Assembly: GCA_037013685.1 (NCBI GenBank)
Contig: CM072888.1
Location: 2,523,034-2,587,033 of the forward strand
Direction of reading: 5' to 3'
Length of the DNA: 64,000 nucleotides
Source: Acridotheres tristis
Taxonomy: Eukaryota; Chordata; Aves; Passeriformes; Sturnidae
Positions within the stretch are counted from its first letter, which is position 1; each line of letters starts with the position of its first letter. The translations under genes were made by a program, and so were the position numbers. Under the pieces are notes generated by a model. That model saw only the letters and a list, made by a program, of their open reading frames with translations, had not been told where the DNA came from and ran no database searches. Below are positions 52,290 to 63,988 of the stretch, in pieces.

Positions 52290-52760
52290 GCAGAACTGGT
52301 CAAACTTTTACTGGAACATTGTGTCCTGTTCCAGATGACACTTTTCAATAAAAAATAGGCCCAGATATAAAAAGTCCGGAGGAGTACATTAAGAGCCATC
52401 AAAGCTATATAAACCAAGGTATATAAGCCCTTTTAAACATTAAGAGCCATCAAAGGTATATAAACCCTTTTCTGTGTGGAAAGATGGAAAGAACTGAATT
52501 TACTCAGGCTGGAGAAGGGAAGAGCAGAGATGTGATATTAGACTCAGATGTACAGGAGATTTATCACCTTTTGTAGCAACGTAAGTTCTTCACCTGAAAA
52601 TTGCCAAGAGACCAGAGGCTTAAACTGCAGGAGGAAAGATGGAAGTTAGACATTTTAAAAGTTATATAACCCGAATTATAGCTAAGACTGCCTGGGGGAA
52701 GGGTGGAAATCTCTGTTGAAAGTTTTTAGGAACAAGTTATTCCCACATACTTAAATAGTA
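52290..52760 (+). mobile_element. Probable ancient CR1 LINE fragment with an internal tandem duplication
   Basis: The order CAGGCTGGAGAAGGGAAGAG, AGAGGCTTAAACTGCAGGAGG, AAGATGGAAGTTAGACATTTT and AACAAGTTATTC resembles the CR1 region that normally reads roughly as a loss-decayed 'caggttggagaagggaaga ... ggcttaaattgcac ... ttaggttggacatt'. The match is weak and the limits are approximate. Two near-identical copies starting CATTAAGAGCCATCAAAG lie at 52387 and 52438. Confidence 0.5.
52387..52475. repeat. 51 bp partial tandem duplication
   Basis: CATTAAGAGCCATCAAAGCT at 52387 recurs at 52438 with one change (AAAGGT). Both copies run on into TATATAAACC and then a CCCTTTT stretch; the first copy has about 14 extra bases (AAGGTATATAAG...). 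The offset is 51 bp, with high identity for a region that otherwise looks old. Confidence 0.8.
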
Positions 52761-55499
52761 ATTTTTAATGGTTTCCTGAAGAAGGACAGACATGGTAATT
52801 TATTATGATTTCTTAAAACGTTATTTTCTTGAATTTTCTTCTGTGGACTTAAAGAAACCAGTTTGTTCCCTGCCTTCTGAACTGTCCAGCAGCAGGGCAG
52901 TGAGCTCAGGAGCCATGAAGGGAAGCAGCCCCAGAGCTGAGCTGAGGTGAGGAACACCAGCTCTCCAGCACACACGGTGGGTTTGTGCCCCAAGCACACG
53001 GTTCCTCCCGCAGGAGCAGCCGGGTCACCGCGCAGCCAAGGACGCTGTGGGCGGACAAGGAACATCTGCTTTCCTGGAAACACCTTGTTCTCAGGGCAGC
53101 CTGCAAACCCCAGTGCAACACATCTCCCTGCACTGCTAGGGCAGGCTGGCATAGCAGAGAACTAAATTGCAGGGCTTAGAGTAAATCTGGAAAGCGTGGT
53201 TTGGTTTGAATAGAGAAGGATGAATTCAAAAGGTGAATAATCTTCCTATATATCATATCACATCACTTACCATATCATGTCGTATCTAATTAGAAACCCC
53301 TGAACTCCTTCCAAGTGCCTTAGGTTTGTTCTCTTTTCCAAACACTCCTGGGAGTAGCACAACCTTTGTAAAGTTCCTTCTCCTCTCTGATAGTATCACC
53401 TTTTCTCTTCGAGTTTTAAAATATAATGCTGGTGGAAAGCTACATGGTAGAAAATCAAACATTTATTAGAAAATCTCCTTTGACAGCAGGCTTTTTAAGT
53501 GTTTCAAAATAATTTCAGAACTGTGCAAGCAGTATTATCTTTTATACCCCTTGAAGTGTGTTTACAACTGTGATCAGCTATAATGAATCCAGCTTTAAAA
53601 TACTGATAAGGAACATATAAATATTATTTCTTTGTGCATACAAAGCTTTATGTCAGTAACTGATTAACAGGAACATAAATTCTGATTATACCTGAAAGAC
53701 ACATCAATCTGCTCTTCAGCCAAAAAATACTTGAAGAATTAGAGAACTAAAGGACAGGGTGAGACAATTCCTTCTTGTGGACAAGACTTGGTTTGGCTGT
53801 TCCTCTGCTTGGTGCCGGAGATGGGATAATGGGGAAAATGAGGAGAATGGATTTAAGTCTGGATTTATGATTTAAATTGATTGGCCTTGGAAGCAGAGAG
53901 GAGACTCCAAAAGGACATCCTGGTGGGCTGGTATCCAGGAAAGCCTGGAAGTGGTTTGCGAGACTGCAAATGTTTAAAACTAATTCTGGAATGACCTGAA
54001 AGGCTTCAATGTTTTCTGGGGATAGTGTGAAAAAGTCAGGGAGGCATCCTGAAGGACAGGAGGGGAGGGTCACACAGAGCACCACTATTACTACGGACAG
54101 AATCATTTCCTGTGGTTTTCCCCTAGAAGGATGGGAGGTTGCAGAAGGAACCAGCAACCGGGTCAGGTGAATAAATGGTCTCATTTTCTAAAACACACAC
54201 CTACATTACCAGAGAAACACACAGCAGGCAACAGCTTTCTCCAGGTTAACTGGGCAGGAAAGGGATTGCTCACCACCTTCCCCCTGGGTGATGGGCACCC
54301 TCACCCCACAGCAAGGGTTCCCAAACACATGAACCTGGCTCAACAACCACAAGGGCAGGAAGTAAAATCCTGCTTGTCTGACTCACTGCTTGAGTTGGTC
54401 CTCCCGCTTCTGACCCCAAGTACATTCATTATGCAAATCAATAATTTATTAAGGAGCAGAAATGTCCCCCCAAGTACCCTCAAAACACAACTGTGACATG
54501 AAATCATTTAATACAGAAATGCTCCACTTCGTTTCTGGTTTTTTTTCTTTTAAGATATCTCAGGCTGCATCTTGTTTATAAAGAAAAGCAAAGCAGAGTA
54601 GCCCACAAATCTCATTTTGAATTCCCGTGATTCACCATGGTTAATGGTAACAAAAGAAATGTTTTTGTTACCAAAGTCAGCAGGTATGACTCAGATACAT
54701 GGAGGCTGCACGTTGAACAGGAAGAATCATCTTGACATTACAGTTTTTCAGATTCAAAAGCACTTTAAGGATTTGCCAGGAAACGCTACCTCTATATATA
54801 CATATATAAAAACCCCATTAAACCGGTTTACTGCTAAAGACAAGGCATTGTGGGAGGTAACAGCTGAAATTCAGGCTATTAAACCCCAGTGCACTTCCAG
54901 GTCACATTTCGTAGGAAACATGAAAACAGAAGTTCCTAAGAATGGAGAGGGCCATAAACCAAGCACCAAATACTTCATTTTTTGCCTAGAGTACTTCTAC
55001 AGGAGGAGAAACAACACTGAAGTAAGTTGTTCCTTCCTCCCCTCTACCAAGAATTTTATTTTGACAAGTCAGAAGCACAAAATAATTTAAGAATTAAGAA
55101 TTAAACAGACGGCAAATCAGAATTAATGTGGAATAATGGTAGTCAAGTATGTACAAGAGTAAAAAAAATCTGCTCTTAAGAAAAATCAGCGAACAGACTG
55201 AAATAGCTTCCTCTGAAGGCTCTGGAAAATGGGACCATGGAACAATTAAGGAAGGAGCTGCCATTGTGCTGTAGTCATTAACAAAGTCCCTAATTACATC
55301 GGTTGGCCCTTTAAAAGAAAAAAAATTAAATATAAAGAAGTTCATAAACCAGTTTTCTTTACTAAAATTGACAACATGGTAAAGTTAGGGAACTCCCTAA
55401 AAGTCAAGAATCCAATTTCTTGAATACTTGGCAATATTTTTTTATTTCCAGGAGGAAACAAACAATAAAGAAGAGTTTATAAAGTCAGCATGTCCCTGC

Positions 55500-55578
55500 T
55501 GTGTGATCTAAGCAGGCAGGAGACCTAATTCAGCAACCTCCAGAGGTCCCCTCAAACCCAGTTTTCTATGACTTTATC
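55500..55578 (+). mobile_element. CR1 LINE, terminal remnant
   Basis: AACCTCCAGAGGTCCCCTCA followed by AACCCAGTTTTCTATGACTTTATC is a decayed version of the CR1 plus-strand 3' end. Only the last 70-80 bp are present. Confidence 0.7.
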
Positions 55579-58549
55579 AACTCTGATCCATGACAACTAA
55601 AACTGAGTATATAAAATGTGATGGTAAATATTGTTTTGACAAAGTTTATTACATTCAGAGAGGTACAATTTGTGAGGCAACAGTGGACCTATTAGAGTAT
55701 ATTTAGTCTAAAGATACCACACTGCTTCTCCCTATCCTGAGACTAATTTTCTCCTCTCCCTTCAGCTTCCCATTTTCCTCAAATTATAGTGTTTCTTCAA
55801 ATTTATAATTTTCTGCCTCTTCAAAACAGAAGGGAACTCATTTCTCATGAGAGCTTATTATCACAGAAATCGCCTCTAAAGCAGTACCTTGGTACCCACT
55901 TGTGTTCTATAAATGCAAAGAAAAATTACATAATGTTATCTCATAATGGGAGAAGATTCTCTTTCAGGGAAGGAATGCTTTAAAATGCATAAATGGAGAT
56001 AAAAGTAGACTGAATCAGAAAATGGGCACAAGAGATTTGGCTAGAAAACAGTTAATATTCTGATAAGAGGATGCACTGGAATTAAAATTTACTCCAAAAA
56101 GTTGAATTAATATTTCAATTAAAAAGGAAAAAAAAAATAATTAAAAGCCAAAGTAATTTAGTTTGAATCCTGCATATACAATCAGAGTGCCATGACAGTG
56201 AGAAAGCTGCCGTGGCACAAATATCCTCATTAACGACTCGTTAAAGTGTAAGAAAAATAAGGAATAGGTCTGGTTTCTGTATGTGAATTTTCTGCCCCAG
56301 GGTTGCAAATAAAGGCTCTGGGGCCACAACATACTTATGATATTAACAATATCTACTTCAATGCTTATTATCTAATATCTGCAGAGATCCATTCGAGAAG
56401 ATAATTTTGTGTTTGAAGCAGAATAAAATGTACTTAATTATCCCAGATTTGTTTTCCAACTCCAACAACATCCTGTCCCTCCAACCTTGAGCTTGATAAT
56501 ATGTTGATAACAGCCTGAATTAATATGTAGGTGATAGCTGACACCATTAATTAACATATTACAACTGCAGTTGAACAAGAATGATGAAACATATTTAACT
56601 GCTTTCTTATTATAAGCCAGCACGTACAGGAAAGTTTGCCATTTAAAATTCTGCAATTTCATCACAGACCACAGAGCTATTTTAGTCAAACCTCGATGGT
56701 TAAAACACCTTTTGTATTAATCCTTTACATTTGTTACCCATTAGGACTGCCTTGGGTTTTTTCTGAACTCTTCCTATTGCATTCCAGCCTCCCAATTTAC
56801 ACGTACAGAGAGAAGCTGAGGTCAGCAGCCAGGTCTACTGGCTTTTAAGTGAGAAAACTAATAAATTGGGCAGCTTTGATAAAAAAACTTACTGATACAG
56901 AGAAAGCTAACACATCCTACACAAGATCACTCACACAGGCACAATCTTCTTTGCCTTGTGCTATTTATATTAATTGAAAAACGGCTGGTGAAATTATCTC
57001 CTTCATTCTGGAACAGACATCCTAGAATGGAGCAAACTCAACTCAGCACAGAAAACCTGACTTTGAATCAATACAAAGCCAAGCAAAAAATACGAGGGGA
57101 ATAGGAAATCTCAAAGATTCACTTAAAACCCGAAGTGCAATAAAAAGTCAACCCTGAACTAAGATACACACAATTATGAAGACAAAGCCCCGGGTGTGTG
57201 GCATTATCACCCACACAAGTGTCACAGAGACAGAAAGAATGTGGACAGATCTTTCCCTTCTTCTGACCTTCAGCTCACTAATCTGGAAAAATCTTTCTAT
57301 GAAATGTAAAGTGTTTTAATGAAAACATTAATTTAATTTGTCCCATTTAATTACGTCTAAATCATTTGACAGGAAAGCAGACCCCATCTTTTCATTTCCT
57401 GTTTTATTTTCAGACACCCTTCTCAGGTTCCCATCTTGATTCACTTAAAGGCCCCATAAAAAGAGTAACAGTGAAAAGGAAGAACTGAACAGGAGTCCAC
57501 TGCCACCACTGATTCAACTTCTTGTCACAGGCAGCGCTATGTGTCATCAGTTACACAGCATGTAGCAGGAACAAAGCTAAAAGTGCTAAATTCCTTAATT
57601 ACTTTAAGGTTAACTTTTCCATGGAATATGATTTCTCTTTTACAGCTGAAACACACAACAAAACCAAACAGCAGGATAAAAGCCTATAACAAACTCTTTG
57701 GAGTAATGACAATTTACAATCACAGATTTTCTAAATTTATTTCCAACTATATTTCTTTAGCTTACTATACTTTGTATAAATTGGAAAATGAAAAACAAAA
57801 ATCAGTTTCCACTATATAGTTATAGATGTCAGGCAATGCTGTTTGTTCCATGCAACAGACTTTAACTATCAAACATTGTTCTTAGAGGCTGCCAGAAAGT
57901 AATGCAAGAAAAAGTTACCACAACCTGTCCTACACTTTGCTACTTCCTGCGTGTGCTACTTTTTATTTTGATTGTTTGCATGTAGTTTCCTTTCTAGCCC
58001 TGTTCTCCACATGCTCCTTCGTGCAGTCAATTAATAATTACAGTGATATGGACAGACCTCTTGTAGCTTAATGTGCCAGAGCAGCTCAGTACCTGGATCT
58101 AATTTTCTGTGGAACAGAGGAGAGCAAACAGAGGCAGAAGAAAATAAAGAAAACGAAGTCCTTGCTTTTAATTATTTACTTGTTCTCTGTGCATGCTTCA
58201 TATATATGTATGTATGGACAATGTCATCCTAAGTGAAAACCATAAGAACATGGAAAAAGATACCTCAACATCTTTGGCAGCCGTCCCACAAATGGTCCTG
58301 AAAGAAGTCAGCAGAAATAAACAATGACATACTCCAAGAGTTATGAGGCCTAGGGGGAAAAATCCTGAAAATTTCCAGAGAAAACTAGGTTGCAAAAAAC
58401 AGGAATTTCTAGGAGAAAACTGAAATCAAACTTTCACACAGCATTTTCTGTCAGAGTGAACGCTGAAATAGTTTCTGGCATTTAGTAGTGTTTTATTCAC
58501 ACCATCCCTCAGAAGGCCTTCTGTATTAATCTGTATTTCAAATGAGGCA

Positions 58550-59420
58550 CAGATGAATCTGAGCTGGAAGAGAAACCATCCAGCTCAACCCTTTTCCCCA
58601 AGACAGACTCAACTCCATTAAGTCATTCCTGACATATCGCTCTTAATGGCTGCCGGTGGAGAAACCCAGCAATTTCTCAGAGCCAGCTATTCCAGTGTTT
58701 CACAGTTTCTATGCCTGCAGGTTCTCCCTCTGATCTGACCTGAAGTTTTCCCTGCTCCAGAAAGCCCTTCATTTCTTGTACCACTCATCATGACACTGAA
58801 CACACACGATGCCCTTCCTCTGCACAGCTATCAAAATACCAGAGACCTGCCCCATCCCTTCCCATTTTTCTCTTCTTTAGACTAAACAACTCCTTTTCTT
58901 CTGATCTTTCCCCCCGAGTTATCACTCAGATATCGGATCACCCTTCTCTGGACACTCTCCAATGATACACATATTGCTCTTGGAGAATAATGCCCAAGTT
59001 TGGGCAAAAGTGCTCCAGCTGTGGAGAAGAAGGGCTGTTCCCAGACCTACCAAGCCCCACATTCTCACAAACTCATCTGATGTTCACCTTTTTTGTAACA
59101 GCATGACACTGTTGACCTCATAGCCAGGGCATGATGCACTGTAATTCTAAAGGAATACAGTCTAAGGAGTTGATCGCCATCCTCAGCCCATTAAATTTGT
59201 TCCTGCTTCAGGAATTCAGCAGAGTATCTTCTCTTTATCACTGCTGACTTTAATTCTGCTTTTTTTTCAGACTGTGTCTCTAGTTTGTCAAGATGATTTT
59301 CACTATCACTACAGTCCCTTAGTGCTGGCAGGCCCTCCTCTCTTACCAGCACATTTAATCAGAACATTTTATTTCATCATCTCAGTTCTTAATGGAAACA
59401 CTGATCAGAATTAAACTCGG
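58550..59420 (-). mobile_element. Ancient, relatively long CR1 LINE fragment
   Basis: On the reverse strand this has the CR1 3' order: GAGCTGGAAGAGAAACCATCC, TTCCTGACATATCGCTCTTA, CTCCCTCTGATCTGACCTGA, GACTAAACAACTCC, GGATCACCCTTCTCTGGACA, GTTTGGGCAAAAGTGCTCCA, TTTGTAACAGCATGACACTG and TTGACCTCATAGCC. The last are 3' ORF2-derived and consistent with a longer copy. Divergence is high and the right limit is uncertain (59300-59520). Confidence 0.75.
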
Positions 59421-61409
59421 GACCACTGACTGCCAAGTCCCTTTACTTCCAGAGCAGATAAAGTATCAGGTCACCTCTTGGTACTTAAGGCTGATATTCT
59501 GCAGCCCTCATATTTTGTTAACTACAGAGCAGGGAATATATCTAATGGAGTGTGATATATGCTTCCCAGCATCCCGTCAAGGCTCCAAAGCCTTCTCTGC
59601 AGCTCAGAGCACAGCAGGTAACTTCCCAGTCACGCACCACTGTACTGGCTCCTTCCCAGAGCAACACTGCTGGAACTGCAGCCTGGGCCAGGATGCACCC
59701 AGGAGGCAGGGAGAGAGGAGCCTTACCAAGAATTTGCACCCTCACAGTAAAGTATTTTTGTTTGCCTGAAGTCAGATACACTGCTTTCAATTCAAAGTAC
59801 TTAGCCCACTCCTGTTTGCCAAAATAAGTCCTAGTTTGCTCAAACATTGTCATTTTTAATGCTGAACTAGGTATCACTACACAGGGATGCCTAGAGCCAT
59901 ATGCCTAACACATATAGCTATATATATATGTTTATAAACGGGTGACATTTCTGAATTAGAAAAGAGTTATAATTACTTATATTACAATAACACTCAGATT
60001 ATGCTTACCGATTATACCATCTATTTCTGTCTGCTTTGGTTGAGCAAATTCTCAATATTCCATTTTAGCCCAGGGGAGAAAAAGGATTTATTTCCCCAGA
60101 CTTTCAGCATTTCCCAACATCTTCCATCTCTGCATTCCATCTACAGTGCAAAGCTCATTCCTGAGATTAGTGCAGGACTTCCATGACTCAGAAAAGGAGC
60201 TCAGATTCTCACTGATCTGTAACCCCAGCTGTGCATGAGATTCTACAGAGAGAGATCCCTGCTCCTGAACAGATGAGGAACCTTTTTGTAGCCCAGATGA
60301 ACTCCAATGCACATCATGGTCCCCAGGCTACAAGTCTCATGGTCAGCAGAAAACCAGGAGCCTAGAGGAAGAAGCAGGTATCTAAATAATGCTAAAAGCA
60401 TTTACAGCATATTATGTCTAGATCCCTTCTTATCAGTCAGTATTAATTGTCAGATTCCTTTGCTAAATTAAGCACTGCTCCAGCAAATACCACTACATTG
60501 CATAATGGCAGCTACCCCAACACATTTTCATCTAAGCTTATAGGCTTTCAGTCAGGTATCCCACTCTGCTCAAATTATTTCGTTTTCGAGGCATGCCCGC
60601 TACTTTCAAGAAGTAAACAACCACAAAAAGTACTGCATCACACAAACCAATTCATCTGGAGACAATTTATGTCACTCACACCCAAGCCCAAGGATGACCA
60701 TGTCCAGATGTAGGACATAGGAGAGGCCAGGCAGTGTCCCAGGGCTGCCCAAGGCAGAGCACACCCTGTCACCCAGGTCCCTGCTGCCACCCCAGCTGTG
60801 CAGCTGCTTCGCAGAGCTGCTCCCTCACCTCCCTGCACGGCCCCAGCGCATCACACTGGCCCTCAGCCACTGGCTCATGCCTTTCTTCTCCATTCCTGAG
60901 ACTCAGCTCAGCTGCAACTCCCCCACACACACCCAGAAATAAAGCCTAAAATAAAAAGCTGTGGAAGCCAGCCCTACTAGTGGCCTAAAAGCCATATTTT
61001 GGATGGAGTGTATGGGGAAAGTGACAATACTGTGGGAAAGCAAGGAATGCAAGTAGCCAAAGGCTCACACACAGGGTGTGAGAAAACAGACAGCGACTCA
61101 GAAGTGATCAGGATGACAAGCTCATCAGCTGCCACACTGTGATACAGCACAGGGGGAAAAAACCAATTCTGCCTCTTCCTTCTAACATGTCAACTCCAGC
61201 CTCCTTCCCTGTGCTAGTTCACACACAGGACAACCACCAAAAGAAGGTCTCTTTACTAACACAGCCCATGGAGAGGCTGCCTGGAGACCTGTGAAGAATT
61301 TGGACTATTCAAAGTCTTCTCCGAAATTTAACTTCCACTTGGCAACCTGAGTCAGTGCTCTCTCATTGATTTACACAAGTCCCTCGGGGTCTGACTGATC
61401 CAACAGGTA

Positions 61410-61516
61410 ACGTTTGGATCACCTTCTAGTTCAAGGTTTCCACGCCCATGGCAGGGGGCTGGATTAGGTGATCCCTTTAAAGGTCCCTTCCAACCTTAAC
61501 TACTCTTCAGTACTAT
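61410..61516 (+). mobile_element. CR1 LINE, short 3' end
   Basis: CACCTTCTAGTTCAAGGTTTCCACGCC then CATGGCAGGGGGCTGGATTA and GGTCCCTTCCAACCTTAACTACTC is the plus-strand CR1 3' end, opposite to ARSJ. Confidence 0.88.
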
Positions 61517-63614
61517 GTTAAGTATTGGATGTGCATTGGGAGGCATGGAGCATCCAGGTGATCCTGCAGAAGATGATCAAGTCTTTAGCCTGTTTAAGAA
61601 CTCAAGAAATAAGAGCACTTATCCTGGATTAGAAGTGACCAAATCCTGGCATTTTAATTAAAACACCTCTCTAAGAAGGCATTAAAAGCAGTCATCAAGA
61701 CATTTATCTCCAGCAAGAATGGAAATAGCATTCTCTGAACTTGCCTTGTGAGTACACTACCCAGCCTATCCCTCACCAATCCCTCCATGATTTCTCACTC
61801 ATGAGAAATAGGTCTCTCTCTACAGCTCCTTTTTCGCTAAAGTAGAACAACATTAAAAAAAAAAAAGCTCTAAGGGCTTTAGACCAGCAGACTAAGAAAA
61901 TAAAGACGAAGTATAAAAAATTTCTTTTTCCCATAAAACTTTCCAAAACCAAAGCAGGCAGATTTGCAGAACCATTTCTGCCTGACAAGCCAACAAAAAG
62001 AGCAGGGTTCTTCAGAACACGCCTACCTCTTATTGTATTTAAAGAAGGATCAAAATAGTTAAACCGAGTTACAGTTACTCTTAACTTGTAATTTTTTCAT
62101 GTTTAGACAATCTCTGCAGCCTCCAAGAGCCAGAGCAGCCCCCTGGTTCCACTGGAACCCGGTCATCCCATTGCTGCAGCTGCTGCATGAGTCATTGCTG
62201 TGCAGCACGACATTCCCTGTGTGAAGCACTGCTTCCCAAACCATCATCCTCAGAGAGCTGGCTGCCTACGTGCTGCTGGCCGAGCTCCTGCCCTCCAACT
62301 GCTGCGTGCCTTTAAAGACAAGCAAGATGCACTGAACACTATCCTGGCACACATTTCCCTGGGAAGCTGCTGCTTCGGTTGCCGCAGGGCAACTCCGTTC
62401 CTATGAATGAGTGAGGAGGTGTCTGGAAATAACTTCTGAGACATAGTCTGCACAAAGAAGTAAAAATAAAACCAAAACAAAAACCTGTGTGGAATTCTTG
62501 CTCTAGACAATGTGTCAGCTCTCTATGCAAATCTCCCTGGTCCAGCATGTCTGGGAAATAGACCGAGACTGGGAATTATCTCCAGCTCTACCATATGGAG
62601 ATGTAAGACACCAGGCCAGTTGCTTGTTTTATTTAACATGTGTTTCTTTTACCAGCAGTATTAACATGGCCTTGTTCCTGTTTATACTTTGGGAAAGGAG
62701 AAAATAAACTTTTTTCCTCTCATTTTGTTTTGCTCCTTTAAGAGTTCCCTGTTCCTGTCAAAGGGAGTTAAGCTAAACAGAAACAAGGCAGTTTTGTTCC
62801 AGAGTAAATGTGTCCACACTTGGAGTTATTTGGAAATCGTTTCTACAGTTCAAATGCTTAAACTCCCCCCCTTAATCCTCATTAACCTTCTGATGTAAGA
62901 AGGCCCTGAGGTTGGGTAATTATTTTGTTAGCAGACCACAGTATAACACAACTTTAAGGCAAAGCACATGACACCCATCCAGTGCTTTCACCAGTCAGGT
63001 GAGGCACCTATTTTAGTGGCTTTAGAGTAAAGATTGTAATTGTCTGCAAAGTGACAAGAGAAATGCTGCAGCTATAAGGATGCTGAGAGAGCCTGAATTC
63101 CCTGTGCCCATCCACAGGTGACACACTGAGAAACCACCTCCTAAATTCAGGATAACCCCTGGATCGAACTCACATCAAGACAACGTCAGACAGACCCGTG
63201 ACCCAACTGCAATGAACAGAGGAGAAAAAGTAAGGCTGGCATTTCCCTGAGACGACTCCTCCTCTGAGTCCCTTGGAAATCACAGAGCAAAGCGGAGCTG
63301 CTCGCTCCCCAGCAATAGCAACGTTACTTGACAGCCAGCACGTCTGGTAGTGATGCTGTAAGCACCAATGTGCTCCAGCACTCCGCGGGGCAGCTCACAG
63401 TGCTGAGCCCTCCTGCCTCGCTGGGTGACACCTTTGTATTTCGCCATTTCAAACCTATCACAAGTCCGTTCCATTCAAGAGTTTTACGGGAACCCTTAAG
63501 AGAGGCACATTCCGCCCATAAGATAACCGAGATGTGAGCCTGTCACGCTCACCCGTGCTCTTTCCAACAGGGATAGCGTTTAGGCTGGAGAGGTGAATGA
63601 TGAAGTAGTAGCAA

Positions 63615-63622
63615 ACTTACTT
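63615..63622 (-). other. ARSJ: ARSJ 5' splice donor
   Basis: Read on the minus strand the junction is AA|GTAAGT, a perfect match to the vertebrate U1 consensus on the intron side. The codon AAG is split after its second base; the in-frame TAA just inside the intron would end translation if the intron were retained. Confidence 0.95.
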
Positions 63623-63988
63623 TCCAGTGATCAATTGGCTTCTGGATGGTGTACACATGGGCTGGACATAGTAGTTCTCCAGCTTGACCCCTTCGGCAGC
63701 CAGCTTGTCCAGCGTGGGCGTCCGGATCTCAGACCCGTGGTACCCCACGTCCCTGAACCCCTGATCGTCGGCCAGGATGAAGATGATGTGCGGCTGCGAG
63801 CGGGGGGCGCCGGCCGCTGGATCCTCTCCCAGCAGGTTCCCCGGCGCCTCCCCGGCACCTCCCCGGCGGCTGCCCCAGGCCAGGTAGCCGCAGGTGAGGA
63901 GGCTGAGCAGGGACAGCCCGGCCAGCACCGCCGCCACCATCCTCCCCGGGCTGGGGCGGCACGACCAGCGGCGCCCACCGCGGGCCAT
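63621..63988 (-). CDS. ARSJ: Arylsulfatase J, coding exon 1 (N-terminal part, residues 1-122 plus two bases of codon 123)
   Basis: This exon encodes the start of a type I sulfatase. After a basic 16-residue leader there is a hydrophobic stretch (about residues 17-39, ending CGYLAWG) that should act as signal peptide or anchor into the ER. A low-complexity Gly/Ala/Pro linker follows, then the sulfatase core at about residue 66. D74 and D75 (motif LADDQG) are the expected calcium ligands. C112 in C-T-P-S-R is the cysteine that SUMF1-type enzymes convert to formylglycine, and R116 is its conserved partner. The exon ends in ACT GGA AA just before a GTAAGT donor, so the intron is phase 2 and codon 123 (Lys) is completed by exon 2. 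The motif set and residues 74-123 match ARSJ better than its paralogue ARSI. The chosen ATG has T at -3 and G at +4; a second in-frame ATG at 63938-63940 has a stronger context (see findings). The exon is much richer in GC and CpG than the intron. Confidence 0.95.

Larger units (their letters stand above)
42571..63600. other. ARSJ intron segment rich in CR1 remnants
   Basis: Apart from the CR1 fragments and microsatellites listed separately, I recognise nothing. GC-rich patches at about 52.9-53.15, 60.7-60.95 and 62.1-62.4 kb are unexplained. Frames of 145 codons (53747-54184, minus) and 157 codons (54617-55090, plus) show no known domain. Confidence 0.5.
32625..63620 (-). other. ARSJ: ARSJ intron 1 (phase 2, about 31 kb)
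   Basis: The boundaries come from joining the two coding exons: donor GTAAGT (plus-strand ACTTAC at 63615-63620) and acceptor AG (plus-strand CT at 32625-32626). A two-exon layout with one long intron after the TGK residues fits what is known for ARSJ and ARSI. The intron is largely AT-rich non-repetitive DNA with scattered old CR1 fragments, an imperfect GGGA tract near 41.4 kb, and small AT microsatellites. I saw no extra coding exon with sulfatase similarity and no convincing nested gene. Confidence 0.93.

Noticed and set aside
53747..54184. 145-codon minus frame in the ARSJ intron
   Set aside because: No recognisable domain; Ser/Pro/Leu-rich composition fits translated non-coding DNA.
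54617..55090. 157-codon plus frame in the ARSJ intron
   Set aside because: Length is near what chance gives in this much DNA. The peptide has no repeat, signal or domain I recognise, and no splice or promoter context.
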